Assembly: GCA_015057455.1 (NCBI GenBank)
Contig: SVEH01000001.1
Coordinates: 1 to 64,000 of the forward strand
From: Lachnospiraceae bacterium
GTDB taxonomy: Bacteria; Bacillota; Clostridia; Lachnospirales; Lachnospiraceae
Direction: 5' to 3'
DNA length: 64,000 bases
Positions 53,589-62,642 of the stretch are shown one piece after another. Numbering within the stretch: the first letter of the stretch is position 1; the number at the start of each line of letters is the position of its first letter. The notes under the pieces were generated by a model. It searched no databases. It was not told the origin of the DNA and saw only the letters and a list, made by a program, of their open reading frames with translations. A program made the translations under genes and the position numbers.

Positions 53589-54455
53589 CTAGTCTTGAAC
53601 AACATCACAAGCAACTGCTAATGAACCTGGTCCAATATGACATGACACACTGAGTGATAGTGGATCAATATCCATTGTTTCAATATTATATATACTCTTT
53701 AATTCTTCAGCGAATTCTTTTGCAACCTCTTCATTATTAGTATGGGCAACACCTATTCTTAATTTCCCTGCTTCATATACATCTTTAAATCTAGTCTCTA
53801 TATCTTTAGCTAATGCATCTAACATAGTTTTCTTTGCTTGTTTCATTCCTCTTACCTTGGCAAATGCATCTAACTTATCTCCTTGAATCTGCAACACAGG
53901 TTTTATATTAAGAACTGTTCCAATTGCAGCCCCTGCTGCAGTAACTCTACCACCTTTTTTAAGGTACTTAAGCGTATCTACCATAATATATATGCTTGCA
54001 TCTAACTTAGTATCTTCTAAAATGTCTTTTATTTCTTTAGCACTTTTCCCTTGCTTTACATAATTAATAGCATCATAAATAGCATGTCTTAATGTTAAAG
54101 ATATCCTTACATTATCAACAACTTGTACTTTACCATCATAATCCTGTGCTAACATTCTAGCTGTTTGATAACTACTACTTAATCCACTAGACATTGGTAT
54201 ATATATAATCTCATCATATTCCTTTAATAACTCGTCCCACAATTCTAATACTTGTGCAACTGCTGGTTGTGATGTGAATATCTCTTCATCATCCTCTAAC
54301 TTCTTATAAAATTCACTTTGTGATAGTGTAATATCCTCAAAATATTCTTTATCGCCAATTGTAAATGGCATAGCCAATACTTTTATTCCTAAATCAATTG
54401 CCTCTTTTTGTGTGATTCCACTATTGCTATCAGTAACCACAGCTATTCTATTCAT
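53589..54455 (-). CDS. DegV-family fatty-acid-binding protein
   Basis: 288 residues from the ATG at 54455 (SD GGAGTG); the open frame extends 22 codons further without an SD. The DegV fold is shown by IAVVTDSNSGI (~3-13), the SQPAVAQVLELWDELL region (~62), MSSGLSSSYQTARMLA (~88-103), DTLKYLKKGGRVTAAGAAIGTVLNIKPVL (~160-188) and HIGPGSLAVA near the end. In FakB homologues these residues hold a fatty acid for phosphorylation by FakA. FakA is not in the window. Confidence 0.92.
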   Translation of the reverse strand: MNRIAVVTDSNSGITQKEAIDLGIKVLAMPFTIGDKEYFEDITLSQSEFYKKLEDDEEIFTSQPAVAQVLELWDELLKEYDEIIYIPMSSGLSSSYQTARMLAQDYDGKVQVVDNVRISLTLRHAIYDAINYVKQGKSAKEIKDILEDTKLDASIYIMVDTLKYLKKGGRVTAAGAAIGTVLNIKPVLQIQGDKLDAFAKVRGMKQAKKTMLDALAKDIETRFKDVYEAGKLRIGVAHTNNEEVAKEFAEELKSIYNIETMDIDPLSLSVSCHIGPGSLAVACDVVQD

Positions 54456-54535
54456 GGTTATTGCACTCCTTATCATAAAGATTTCAAAGTACATAATAAC
54501 ACACTTCTTTATATATATCAAGAAAATTTAAAAAT

Positions 54536-54559
54536 ACCAGTAGGCCTAAACCTACTGGT
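54536..54559 (-). terminator. Terminator of the VOC gene
   Basis: ACCAGTAGG (54536-54544) pairs with CCTACTGGT (54551-54559), followed on the minus strand by ATTTTTAAATTTT. Confidence 0.82.
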
Positions 54560-54571
54560 AATAATTTCAAC

Positions 54572-55087
54572 TTATTCTACAGATGTACAAGATAACTGCA
54601 AAATATTTCCATCTGGATCATGGAAAAGAATTGTTGGATGACGTAATGCACCATCTCCCACATCCCATATCTCAGTTCTCATATCAACACCTGCTGCTTT
54701 TAATTTAGCTTCCCATTCCTTCAACTCAGCTAGATTTTTTACAGAAAAACATATCTCCTTAATACCAGTAGTGATATAATTCTGCTCTACATAAGTAGTT
54801 TTTGGATCTGTGAAGCATTGAATTTCAATACAACCAACATTTGGATCTGTAGGATCAACTAACATTACTGCCATATTTGCCTTTGCATTCTTATTTAAAC
54901 GAAAACATTGCACACCACAATCATACCCATAATAACTATAATGCGTTTCTGGTGCATTTTCAGGACGATCTGGAAGCATAGGAATATGTTCCGGTGGTGT
55001 CAATGGTATAAATCCCATAACATCTCTATAAAATGCACAACTCCTATCTAAATCTTGTACACTAATACATACATGCGAAATAAACAT
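54572..55087 (-). CDS. VOC-superfamily (glyoxalase-like) protein
   Basis: 171 residues, SD AGGAGGAG. Two beta-alpha-beta-beta-beta modules: ISHVCISVQDLDRSCAFYRDVMGFIPL at the N-terminus and KEICFSVKNLAELKEWEAKLKAAGVDM / ILFHDPDGNILQLSCT at the C-terminus. Candidate metal ligands are His5, a Glu near residue 90 and a Glu/His in the second module; the terminal position usually held by Glu is Gln (NILQL). The substrate cannot be inferred. It stands between DegV and a chemoreceptor, with its own terminator. Confidence 0.85.
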   Translation of the reverse strand: MFISHVCISVQDLDRSCAFYRDVMGFIPLTPPEHIPMLPDRPENAPETHYSYYGYDCGVQCFRLNKNAKANMAVMLVDPTDPNVGCIEIQCFTDPKTTYVEQNYITTGIKEICFSVKNLAELKEWEAKLKAAGVDMRTEIWDVGDGALRHPTILFHDPDGNILQLSCTSVE

Positions 55088-55166
55088 TCTATCTCCTCCT
55101 TATATTTAACTATTTCACTCAATTCTTATCGTCAAATTTTTCTCTCGTAATTATACTTTCTCGCTA

Positions 55167-56738
55167 TTACTTTATTACTATTTTTTCTTCCTTGTACACC
55201 ATCTTCTCTGACTTTTTGTACAGTCCTTCCATAATTTTCTTCGTATTACTTGTCATTTTCTTATTATCTTCATTCATACCTAGTGCCTCTTCTGTACTTG
55301 CTGACAACTCTTCTGTATAAGCCGTTATTTGTTCTAAATGGCTACACATTTCGTTATTATAATTAACCACTTCTTTTGTACTATCAAGTACATTTTTTAT
55401 ATCTTCATCAAGTCCTTTCATATCCTCTTCCATTATGTTAAAACTTTCTACTGTATCATCAATTCTGTCATTTTCTTTATTTATAGATTTTACTACCTCC
55501 TTCACCACTGTCATAGCCTCTACTGCATTATTCTCTAACGTAGCTACTATATTATCTATCAATCCTGTAAGTTTTTTTGTCTCATATGAAAGCTTTCGAA
55601 TTTCCTCTGCAACAACAGCGAATCCTCTTCCCGCTTCTCCCGCTCTTGCACTTTCAATTGATGCATTTAAAGATAATAAGTTTGTCTGACTCATAATATC
55701 TTTTATACCTTCTGTTATCTCCTTAACTTTAGATGTATTATCTACAAATTCAGAAATAGTTTTTAGTACACGATTATTATACTGCATTATCTCATTAGAC
55801 TGTTGTTTTAGCCCATCTAAAATCTGTCTGCTCTTTTCCATTTCCCTAATAGATTCATTAGTTCTATCTATTGCACTATACGTATTCGACTCAGCTGTAT
55901 TAATTAACCTTGTAATTTCCGTAGTCATATTCACTTGCTTTTCTACACTTTTAGCATTAGCATTATTACCACTAGCTATATCCCTAAATATTTGCAAAGC
56001 AGTATCCGTAGATCTATCTAGCACTTCCATGTATTCGTTTCCCTTATCCACATCTGACTTAATATCTTTTACTACTTCCATTACATTATTTAATACTTTT
56101 TCTGTCTTATCTTTGCTTACCATTAATGTAGCCATACATTCAAAATAATACTCTCTAGCTCGCCTAGCAATTATCCAAAGACTATATGAAAATATAATAG
56201 TTATCAATATTTGAAAAAATATATATGTCATTTCTATATCTTTTCCCGAGAGCATCTTACCAGTTTTTAACATATATCCTATAGCTAAGAAATTAGTCAA
56301 AGCAACCATTATATAAGCTTTACGAATAAATTTCTCATCAAAATATAAGACCAGTACGGAAATAAGCAAAAAACCACACAAATAACCATGATCAAATTTG
56401 CCCAAAAACGTTAGTATAATATGATCTATCAAAAAAACATTTCGTGCAACTATTTTTAAATCAATATCATATGGATCATTTTCTAACTTATTATTTAATA
56501 TCATTGCACACATTATTATTACAAGACATGATACTACTGTAGGTGTAACATACGCTCTAGTTGTTATACATCTAATTATCAGACCTATAATAATAATCAG
56601 GCCTAAAATCTTTGCCCATCTATTTACTTGTCTATTTAAAGACTTTAGTTTTTTTGCATCAACATCATCTATATTTCCACGGTTTTTCCATACTCCCTTA
56701 ACAAACTTTTTCTTTCTTACTTTTCCTATTCCTAACAT
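55167..56738 (-). CDS. Methyl-accepting chemotaxis-like protein with multi-helix membrane sensor and no HAMP
   Basis: 523 residues from the ATG at 56738, nine bases after a GAGG SD (a GTG at 56753 is the longer option). About six membrane helices (~40-205) form the input region with very little extracellular sequence. The receptor signalling domain follows directly, with the tip [37 protein letters not shown] (~350-387). A receptor of this kind probably senses the membrane state, an internal signal or a hydrophobic ligand. No HAMP domain is seen. Confidence 0.9.
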   Translation of the reverse strand: MLGIGKVRKKKFVKGVWKNRGNIDDVDAKKLKSLNRQVNRWAKILGLIIIIGLIIRCITTRAYVTPTVVSCLVIIMCAMILNNKLENDPYDIDLKIVARNVFLIDHIILTFLGKFDHGYLCGFLLISVLVLYFDEKFIRKAYIMVALTNFLAIGYMLKTGKMLSGKDIEMTYIFFQILITIIFSYSLWIIARRAREYYFECMATLMVSKDKTEKVLNNVMEVVKDIKSDVDKGNEYMEVLDRSTDTALQIFRDIASGNNANAKSVEKQVNMTTEITRLINTAESNTYSAIDRTNESIREMEKSRQILDGLKQQSNEIMQYNNRVLKTISEFVDNTSKVKEITEGIKDIMSQTNLLSLNASIESARAGEAGRGFAVVAEEIRKLSYETKKLTGLIDNIVATLENNAVEAMTVVKEVVKSINKENDRIDDTVESFNIMEEDMKGLDEDIKNVLDSTKEVVNYNNEMCSHLEQITAYTEELSASTEEALGMNEDNKKMTSNTKKIMEGLYKKSEKMVYKEEKIVIK

Positions 56739-56825
56739 ATACTCAAACCTCACTATCTATACCCTACATATTTTTAAGATTTACATACTTTTCAAATACA
56801 TATCTTTATAGATAAATATAATTAT

Positions 56826-57653
56826 TTATTTTTTCTTGCTTGCTAATACAAAACCGCCATCTAATAATATATCTACCCCTGTTAGATAACTATTTCTTTC
56901 ATCTGCTATAGTCGCAACTGCATAACCAGCTTCTTCTGGTGTTCCCATTCGTCCCTCAGCTGTATTGTTAATAATATCCATACATCCACCTTGACTCATT
57001 TCTAATTCTCCCATACTAGTAGAAATGAATCCTGGACTAACAGAAACTACACGTATCTTTTTTCTCCCATATTCAAGAGCACACTTACCCATGTACCATA
57101 AAACAAATGACTTAGAAGCACCATATACTACTCCAGCTGCACCATATTCATCATTTATAAATTTACTCAATTTCATATTCTTTTTTATAAATAACTCTGG
57201 ATCTGTTTCTGCTAATGGAAATGATTTCTTGTTTACCATTATATCTGGCATCTGATATGCAGAAATAGATCCCATACATACTATAACGCTACCAGCTCTC
57301 ATATATTTAACAAACTCTTCATTAACATGTACTGTTCCAAGTGAATTTACTTTAAGTAATATCGATGGGTCACCTTTAGCCATAGCTGGTGAATATCCAG
57401 CTGAATTAATTACAGTTGTAATCTCTCCTAATGTATTAGCATATTCTGCTAGTTCTTTTACCTGTTCTCTCTCTACTATATCACAAACCTTATAATACGC
57501 TTCATATCCAAGTTCTTTCAATTGCTCTACCGCATCCTCCAACTTAGATTCAGTTCTACATGCTAAAACAATAATCTTATCCTTTGGCATATACTTTGCA
57601 GTTGCTAAACCAATGCCACTTCCTCCACCTACGAAAACCGCTACTTTCTTCAT
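56826..57653 (-). CDS. Short-chain dehydrogenase/reductase
   Basis: 275 residues from the ATG at 57653 (SD GGAGGAG). Rossmann GGGSGIGLATA (~9-19), the NSAGYSP segment (~82), catalytic Ser (MGSISAYQ), and YGASK (Tyr/Lys) at ~177-181. The insert between catalytic Ser and Tyr (VNKKSFPLAETDPELFIKKN...) is longer than usual and resembles hydroxysteroid-dehydrogenase-like SDRs of gut bacteria. The C-terminus ends in GVDILLDGGFVLASKKK. The substrate is unknown; a role in steroid or polyol conversion is only a guess. Confidence 0.88.
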   Translation of the reverse strand: MKKVAVFVGGGSGIGLATAKYMPKDKIIVLACRTESKLEDAVEQLKELGYEAYYKVCDIVEREQVKELAEYANTLGEITTVINSAGYSPAMAKGDPSILLKVNSLGTVHVNEEFVKYMRAGSVIVCMGSISAYQMPDIMVNKKSFPLAETDPELFIKKNMKLSKFINDEYGAAGVVYGASKSFVLWYMGKCALEYGRKKIRVVSVSPGFISTSMGELEMSQGGCMDIINNTAEGRMGTPEEAGYAVATIADERNSYLTGVDILLDGGFVLASKKK

Positions 57654-57923
57654 TATTATTCTCCTCCATTTCAATAATTTTTACTTATTTAAAGTTCCTC
57701 ATTAAATAATACAATTCATTATCATATGTTTACTAAAACAAATAAATTCTAAAACTCACAATAACACGTTATATCTATCGTACTTGTTCTCACGTTACTT
57801 AATTTTTATTACCAAAAATCCGTCTTTTTTCCTATATCCCTCACTTATAAAAATCTTAACATCTTCTTGTACCAAATTCGTTTTGCAAAACAAAAAACAT
57901 TACAATTTAAAGGCATAAAAAAG
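57654..57923. other. Intergenic region with short dispersed repeat (copy 2)
   Basis: AT-rich spacer upstream of the SDR gene. At 57858-57896 it repeats the AACATCTT-ACCAAATTCGTTTTGCAAAAC motif seen at 29942-29983. No ORF or clear promoter was identified. Confidence 0.55.
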
Positions 57924-57962
57924 GCATCTAAAATGCTATATAATATCTAACATTTTAGATGC
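57924..57962 (-). terminator. Terminator of the small membrane-protein gene
   Basis: GCATCTAAAATG (57924-57935) pairs with CATTTTAGATGC (57951-57962), 20 bases after the stop at 57982. TGCCTTTTTT follows on the minus strand. Confidence 0.85.
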
Positions 57963-57981
57963 TCTTATTACCTTGTCATCC

Positions 57982-58395
57982 TTACTTTAACTCTTCTCTA
58001 GTTTCTGTACATATCACACTTTTTATAATAACAAAATTCTTATCACTACATTCATCTAACTCATTGGCATATCCACCACGCATCTGACTTCTACCTGTAT
58101 CTGTAAAATGTCCAGATGTCGAAACTGATTGATAATAACTGTTATTTTCCTCATAACTTTGACGCTGCGTCGGTGTAACCTCACCGCACCCAGCATATGC
58201 CAATTGCATAGAATCATCTTCTACGTCAACTCTCATCATATTCTCTTTATCTTCTATTAACTTTCTTAGCTTTTTCTTGTCTTTTTGATAATCATTTACC
58301 AAACCTACTATGAAATAAATAGCCATAAGCACCACAAACACGCCTACTATGATTAAAAGATATTTAATCATTTGACCCTGATTTTCTAACATCAT
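57982..58395 (-). CDS. Small single-pass membrane protein
   Basis: About 137 residues; several starts lie within nine bases of each other, and the ATG pair at 58395 best fits the GGGTG SD. One membrane helix (~9-33) precedes a basic/charged stretch (NDYQKDKKKLRKLIEDKENMM) and a polar C-terminal region with three cysteines and many Ser/Tyr/Asn. I do not recognise a family. It lies downstream of the PP2C gene on the same strand (gap ~150 bases), so it could share the c-di-GMP-controlled transcript. Confidence 0.6.
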   Translation of the reverse strand: MMLENQGQMIKYLLIIVGVFVVLMAIYFIVGLVNDYQKDKKKLRKLIEDKENMMRVDVEDDSMQLAYAGCGEVTPTQRQSYEENNSYYQSVSTSGHFTDTGRSQMRGGYANELDECSDKNFVIIKSVICTETREELK

Positions 58396-58551
58396 ATACA
58401 TCACCCATTCATTTTATACTACAACCATACCATTTTTATAATATATATTACATACATTATATATTTTATATATAATAAGGAATCCCTTAAGATTCTCTAT
58501 TAATCACACCCATTAAACTTAATAAGGCTCACCACTTCCTTATTAAATATC

Positions 58552-59319
58552 TTATGCTGTTCTTAGCATAAGAACTGAAATATTATCTTCTTCCTTTCTT
58601 GTTTTATTCAATTCTACAAGTTTCATTGCATTCTTTTGCATTGTACTTTCATCGTAATTAACTACTGGATTTAAAAATTGATACATTTCCCAAGCTGATA
58701 TTCTATGTCTGAAACCATCTGAACATAACATATATGTACAATTTTTATCAACACATCCATATGAAAATATTGGTGTTACGTCATCATAACATCCTACACA
58801 TTGAAGAAGAACATTATTTCTTGAATCAAATTCTGCCTCTTCTCTTGTTATTTTTCCTCTTCTAACTTCTAATTGAATAACTGTTTGATCCTCTGTAAGC
58901 ATTTCAATATCATCTTTAATTCTATATGCTCTTGAATCTCCAACATGACCAACAATCCAGAATTCTTCATCTATAATTAACATTGCTGTTACTGTTGTTC
59001 CAATATTAATACCTTTAGCTGTACCATAATCTATAAGTAATTGATTTTGTTCTTTTATTAAATACTCCCAAGATCTTCTTATTGTCTCAATTGTTAAACA
59101 ATCTAATAAATTTGGAAGAATATTATCAAACCAATTAGCAAAGGCTTTAATAACAGTTGCACTAGCTAGCTCACCTTTAGTAAGTCCACCCATTCCATCA
59201 CATACAACTCCCATTGCAATATTTCCCTTATCTGTTGATGCAACTTTTATACATAGACTATCTTGGTTAGTCTTTCTCACTATTCCTTTATCTGAATTAA
59301 AAGCTGACATAAACTCCAT
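58552..59319 (-). CDS. PP2C-type serine/threonine protein phosphatase
   Basis: 255 residues, SD GGAGGAG. Metal-binding and catalytic motifs: SDKGIVRKTNQDSL (~10-22), VVCDGMGGLTKGELAS (~40-53), VGHVGDSRAYRI (~129-140), LCSDGFRHRIS (~208) and EDNISVLML at the end. Such phosphatases oppose Hanks-type kinases or act in partner-switching sporulation/stress pathways. No kinase gene is adjacent. A c-di-GMP-I riboswitch with a terminator lies ~130 bases upstream, placing this phosphatase under c-di-GMP control. Confidence 0.92.
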   Translation of the reverse strand: MEFMSAFNSDKGIVRKTNQDSLCIKVASTDKGNIAMGVVCDGMGGLTKGELASATVIKAFANWFDNILPNLLDCLTIETIRRSWEYLIKEQNQLLIDYGTAKGINIGTTVTAMLIIDEEFWIVGHVGDSRAYRIKDDIEMLTEDQTVIQLEVRRGKITREEAEFDSRNNVLLQCVGCYDDVTPIFSYGCVDKNCTYMLCSDGFRHRISAWEMYQFLNPVVNYDESTMQKNAMKLVELNKTRKEEDNISVLMLRTA

Positions 59320-59443
59320 TGTTACTCCTCCTATTTATTATAATCCTGTAATCCCTAAATTCTAAAATTAAATCCTATCCTTTTCTTATTATCCTAACTA
59401 ACACATTTTATTTTATTCTATACACTTGCTAACCATATTGATA

Positions 59444-59485
59444 CAAAAAAATAACGGTTACAATATACAAATGTATATGCAACCG
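59444..59485 (-). terminator. Expression-platform terminator of the c-di-GMP riboswitch
   Basis: On the minus strand GGTTGCATATAC pairs with GTATATTGTAACC (one bulge, one G-U pair), followed by GTTATTTTTTTG. The GGTTGC strand is also the 3' end of the aptamer, so ligand binding and terminator formation compete. An ON switch is inferred. Confidence 0.75.
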
Positions 59486-59561
59486 AACCGCCATAGAGTA
59501 TTCCCATCCTCCGTAGACTTCTAGCTTTGCGTCCTTATATTTCTATAAGTTTGCCTTTCAT
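59475..59561 (-). ncRNA. c-di-GMP-I (GEMM) riboswitch
   Basis: Reading the minus strand from 59561: GGCAAAC (59555-59549), a stem CTTATA/TATAAG capped by a GAAA tetraloop, GGACGCAAAGC (around 59535-59525), then GTCTACGGAGG, a second stem region and CTATGGCGGTTCGGTTGC. These are the hallmark conserved segments and the tetraloop-receptor layout of the class I c-di-GMP aptamer. It precedes the PP2C gene on the same strand. Confidence 0.93.
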
Positions 59562-59567
59562 ATATCA

Positions 59568-59597
59568 ATTATAATCTACAACTAGTATAATCGTCAA
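59568..59597 (-). promoter_or_regulatory. Promoter of the riboswitch-PP2C transcript
   Basis: On the minus strand: TTGACG (59597-59592), 18-base spacer, TATAAT (59573-59568). The start would fall near 59561, immediately before the aptamer. Confidence 0.75.
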
Positions 59598-59694
59598 TAC
59601 AACTACTGTTATTTCACACAATAAATTGATAATTTATCTTTTTTTATCTCATCTTAACAAAATTTATAAATATTTTATTGTTTGCTTGCTAAAT

Positions 59695-59732
59695 AATATA
59701 AAAAGAGGCTTTTTCAAAGCCTCTTTTTATAT
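59695..59732. terminator. Strong terminator of the CBM wall-protein gene
   Basis: AATATAAAAAGAGGCTTT pairs with AAAGCCTCTTTTTATATT around a 2-3 base loop, 15 bases past the stop at 59747. Confidence 0.88.
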
Positions 59733-59746
59733 TATTATACTTTTAA

Positions 59747-60331
59747 TTAAACAGCCATTCTCTTACGGAAAAATACTACCACTGATACACCTGCCATTAA
59801 TGCTATTGCAGCTAATGCAACTACTTGAGTTGAATCTGCTGTTGAAGGTGTTGATGTTGTAGGAGCTTTAGTAGCCTCTGCAACAGTTGTAGTTGTTTCT
59901 GTTTTACTACCAGTTGAACCTGATTTCTCTAATGTCCAATTGTATTCGCTTAAACCGTTTTGAGTTGTACCGATTGTAACATCATATGTACCCTCTGCAA
60001 GTCCAGCTCCTTGTCCATCAGTATCTGTTAAACCATCAATATTAGTTGTTTGCTTTCCTGCACCGCCATCATTCAATTTTAATGCTATCTTAGCTGAGCT
60101 ATCAGCTTCAATAGTAACTGAATACTTATCTCCCTTTTGAGTAAGTGCGATTCCTGGCCAAGTAGTAATGTCTCCAGTCTCTAAATCCCATGCATGAACT
60201 GAAACACTGTTCCAATCTGCTGGTTTTGTAACGTTAACTGTAACATCTGCCTTTGCTACTGTTGGCATAACAACAGCTAATGCCATTGTAAACGCTGCAA
60301 CAAAAGACGCAACCTTTCTAAACTTCTTCAT
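59747..60331 (-). CDS. Small wall-anchored protein with a starch-binding (CBM26-like) module
   Basis: 194 residues, SD GGGATG. Signal peptide with cleavage after AKA (~28). A single ~105-residue beta module follows (VTVNVTKPADWNSVSVHAWDLETGDITTWPGIALTQKGDKYSVTI...), with the paired Trp/Tyr and WPG motif of starch-binding modules. Then comes a Thr/Ser-rich stalk (~137-162) and a C-terminal sorting-type signal: PSTAD, hydrophobic helix VVALAAIALMAGVSVVVFF, RKR. There is no catalytic domain. It probably holds starch or another glucan at the cell surface. The sorting motif is a variant (T-A instead of T-G). Confidence 0.75.
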   Translation of the reverse strand: MKKFRKVASFVAAFTMALAVVMPTVAKADVTVNVTKPADWNSVSVHAWDLETGDITTWPGIALTQKGDKYSVTIEADSSAKIALKLNDGGAGKQTTNIDGLTDTDGQGAGLAEGTYDVTIGTTQNGLSEYNWTLEKSGSTGSKTETTTTVAEATKAPTTSTPSTADSTQVVALAAIALMAGVSVVVFFRKRMAV

Positions 60332-60521
60332 AACTACATCCCTTTCATAAAGTTATTTACACTGCAATGACTCCCAATAATCATTACCTGAAATTATTAT
60401 AATACATTAACTTTTCGATTTCAAGAAAAATGAAAAAATATACATACTTTTTACGATTTTTTTATACTTTCCCCTTATAAATATACATTTTTTTACATAT
60501 TGCAACAATTATTGTTTATAA

Positions 60522-60866
60522 TTAGCTAATCATTCCACCAATCATGCCGCCAATAATGGATATAAACATTCCGATTGCCATTGATTCATTTATATTTATA
60601 CCATTATTACCAATACAAGACACTACAGCAATACACAAAAAATATATTATTCCTGCAATTATCCCCCATAAATATTTATATTTCTCAACTTTTTTTCCTA
60701 TGTATATTCCTCCTATTAGATTAGAAACAAAATATGTAATTACTACCATTACCCCTACTGTTTTATCTTCCACATCTCCAAAAAACATAATTAAAGCAAA
60801 AATAAGTAGTAAAATAAAACTTACTACAAAGCTTCTAATACTGGCTCCCAAAATATTCTTAATCAT
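60522..60866 (-). CDS. TIGR04086-type small membrane protein
   Basis: 114 residues, SD AGGTGA. Four membrane helices (~11-30, ~37-57, ~65-85, ~92-113) with the motif YFVSNLIGGIYIGKKVEKYKYLWGIIAGIIYF. This is the pattern of the small Firmicutes family found near yajC, tgt and the SCIFF genes. Its function is unknown. Its presence supports the idea that the tgt-yajC end and the scfA-scfB-secDF end of this region were once adjacent. Confidence 0.75.
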   Translation of the reverse strand: MIKNILGASIRSFVVSFILLLIFALIMFFGDVEDKTVGVMVVITYFVSNLIGGIYIGKKVEKYKYLWGIIAGIIYFLCIAVVSCIGNNGININESMAIGMFISIIGGMIGGMIS

Positions 60867-61053
60867 ATTTCACCTATATATAGTCTTTGTATATTTTATT
60901 CTACTACTTATACATTTATTCTTGCTGTTTACTTTATTCTTATGTTTAATTTTATGTTCATTACTATCTATTCTCTTTTACATTACTTTAATATACATCT
61001 CTTCATATATTCCAAAACAATGTATTTAATCAATTATACATTTACATATAAAC

Positions 61054-62073
61054 TTATCTATATCCATTAGGATTATTACTTTGCCAATTCCATGAATCCC
61101 TACACATTTCCTCAATGTCTCTCTTAGCTTCAAATCCCAATTCCTCTTTTGCTTTTTTTGTATCTGCATAACATGTGGCAATATCACCTGGTCTACGCTC
61201 TTTTATCTCATAAGCAATTTTATGTCCCACTGCTTTTTCCATATTATGAACAACTTCTAATACACTATATCCACATCCTGTACCTAAATTGTAAACCTTC
61301 GCTTCATCTTCTTTTGTCATAGAATATATTTTCTTCAATGCAAGAACATGACCTATTGCTAAATCTACTACATGAATATAATCTCTAACTCCAGTTCCAT
61401 CTGGTGTATCATAATCATCACCAAACACACCAAGACATTGTAATTTACCAACCGCTACTTGTAATATATAAGGCACTAAATTATTAGGTATTCCATTAGG
61501 ATCCTCTCCTATAAGACCACTTTCATGTGCACCAATTGGATTAAAATATCTTAATAATACAATATTCCATTCATTATCTGAAACATATAAATCTTTGAAT
61601 ATCTCTTCTAACATACATTTTGTTCTTCCATAGGGATTAGTTGCTCCTGTTGGAAATGTTTCATCCATTGGAACACTTTTAGGTACACCGTATACTGTGG
61701 CTGATGAACTAAATACAATGTTTTTAACATTATGTTTACGCATAACATCGCATAGCACAAGAGTTCCTGTAATATTATTATGATAATACTCTAATGGTTT
61801 GGCTACTGACTCTCCAACTGCCTTATATCCTGCAAAATGAATAACTGCTTCTATACTCTCTTTTGTAAATATTCTATCAAGAGCTTCTCTATCTAATATA
61901 TCATTTTCATAGAAAGTAATCTTTTTATTTGTAATCTTTTCAACTCTAGCCAGTGATTCCTTACATGAATTTGATAAGTTATCAACAACTACAACATCAT
62001 ATCCTGCATTAATCAACTCAACACATGTATGACTTCCTATATATCCTGCTCCACCTGTTACTAAAATAGACAT
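61054..62073 (-). CDS. galE: UDP-glucose 4-epimerase
   Basis: 339 residues, SD GTGAGG. Rossmann [15 protein letters not shown] (~7-21), the DNLSNS loop, catalytic SSSATVYG (Ser/Thr ~123) and YGRTK (Tyr ~148, Lys ~152), [18 protein letters not shown] and [11 protein letters not shown]. It interconverts UDP-glucose and UDP-galactose for the Leloir pathway and surface glycans. No other gal genes are beside it. It lies between yajC and the TIGR04086 gene. Confidence 0.95.
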   Translation of the reverse strand: MSILVTGGAGYIGSHTCVELINAGYDVVVVDNLSNSCKESLARVEKITNKKITFYENDILDREALDRIFTKESIEAVIHFAGYKAVGESVAKPLEYYHNNITGTLVLCDVMRKHNVKNIVFSSSATVYGVPKSVPMDETFPTGATNPYGRTKCMLEEIFKDLYVSDNEWNIVLLRYFNPIGAHESGLIGEDPNGIPNNLVPYILQVAVGKLQCLGVFGDDYDTPDGTGVRDYIHVVDLAIGHVLALKKIYSMTKEDEAKVYNLGTGCGYSVLEVVHNMEKAVGHKIAYEIKERRPGDIATCYADTKKAKEELGFEAKRDIEEMCRDSWNWQSNNPNGYR

Positions 62074-62205
62074 ATATATTCCTCACTTTCTTTTATCTGC
62101 ATCTTCTATTCTTCTAGAATTTTATTATCAATAGCCATATATCCTCGTAACTTTTTTATATAAATTCAAAAGCACAAATTACAAGTTTCTGCGGAACAAA
62201 AACAA

Positions 62206-62239
62206 GGAGACTAAAAGAATATAATTCAATTTAGTCCCC
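62206..62239 (-). terminator. Terminator of yajC
   Basis: GGAGACTAAA (62206-62215) pairs with TTTAGTCCCC (62230-62239), one mismatch. TTGTTTTTG follows on the minus strand, directly after the yajC stop. Confidence 0.8.
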
Positions 62240-62247
62240 TACACTAT

Positions 62248-62535
62248 CTAGGCTTTTGCCTCGTTTTCTTTCTCTACTTCAACGATCGCATCTTTCTTCA
62301 TTGGTATTCTACAATTCTTATTATTACCAAATTCAACAATTACAACCTCTTCCATAATATCGATAACTACACCATAAAAACCACTTGTAGTTAATATACT
62401 ATCTCCTTTTGCAAGATTTTGCATCATTACTTCTTGCTCTCTTCTTTGTTTATTCGCTGGTCTAATTGCTATAAAATACATAATACCAAACATAACAATT
62501 AGCATAACTAACGATGTAACCATATCTGGACTCAT
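62248..62535 (-). CDS. yajC: Preprotein translocase subunit YajC
   Basis: 95 residues, SD AGGAGG. One N-terminal membrane helix (~6-23), IRPANKQRREQEVMMQNLAKGDSILTTSGFYGVVIDI (~24-60) and a charged tail. It is a partner of SecDF in the Sec holotranslocon. It lies directly downstream of tgt on the same strand (gap ~105 bases). The secDF gene itself is 10 kb away in this window. Confidence 0.95.
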   Translation of the reverse strand: MSPDMVTSLVMLIVMFGIMYFIAIRPANKQRREQEVMMQNLAKGDSILTTSGFYGVVIDIMEEVVIVEFGNNKNCRIPMKKDAIVEVEKENEAKA

Positions 62536-62642
62536 AAATTATTCCTCCTATTTCTTTTAAATACATTCTCAGACTATGTCTACATATAGTCATATACTAC
62601 ATCCTACATATTGTCTTTCATATATTATATAATTTTTTATAT

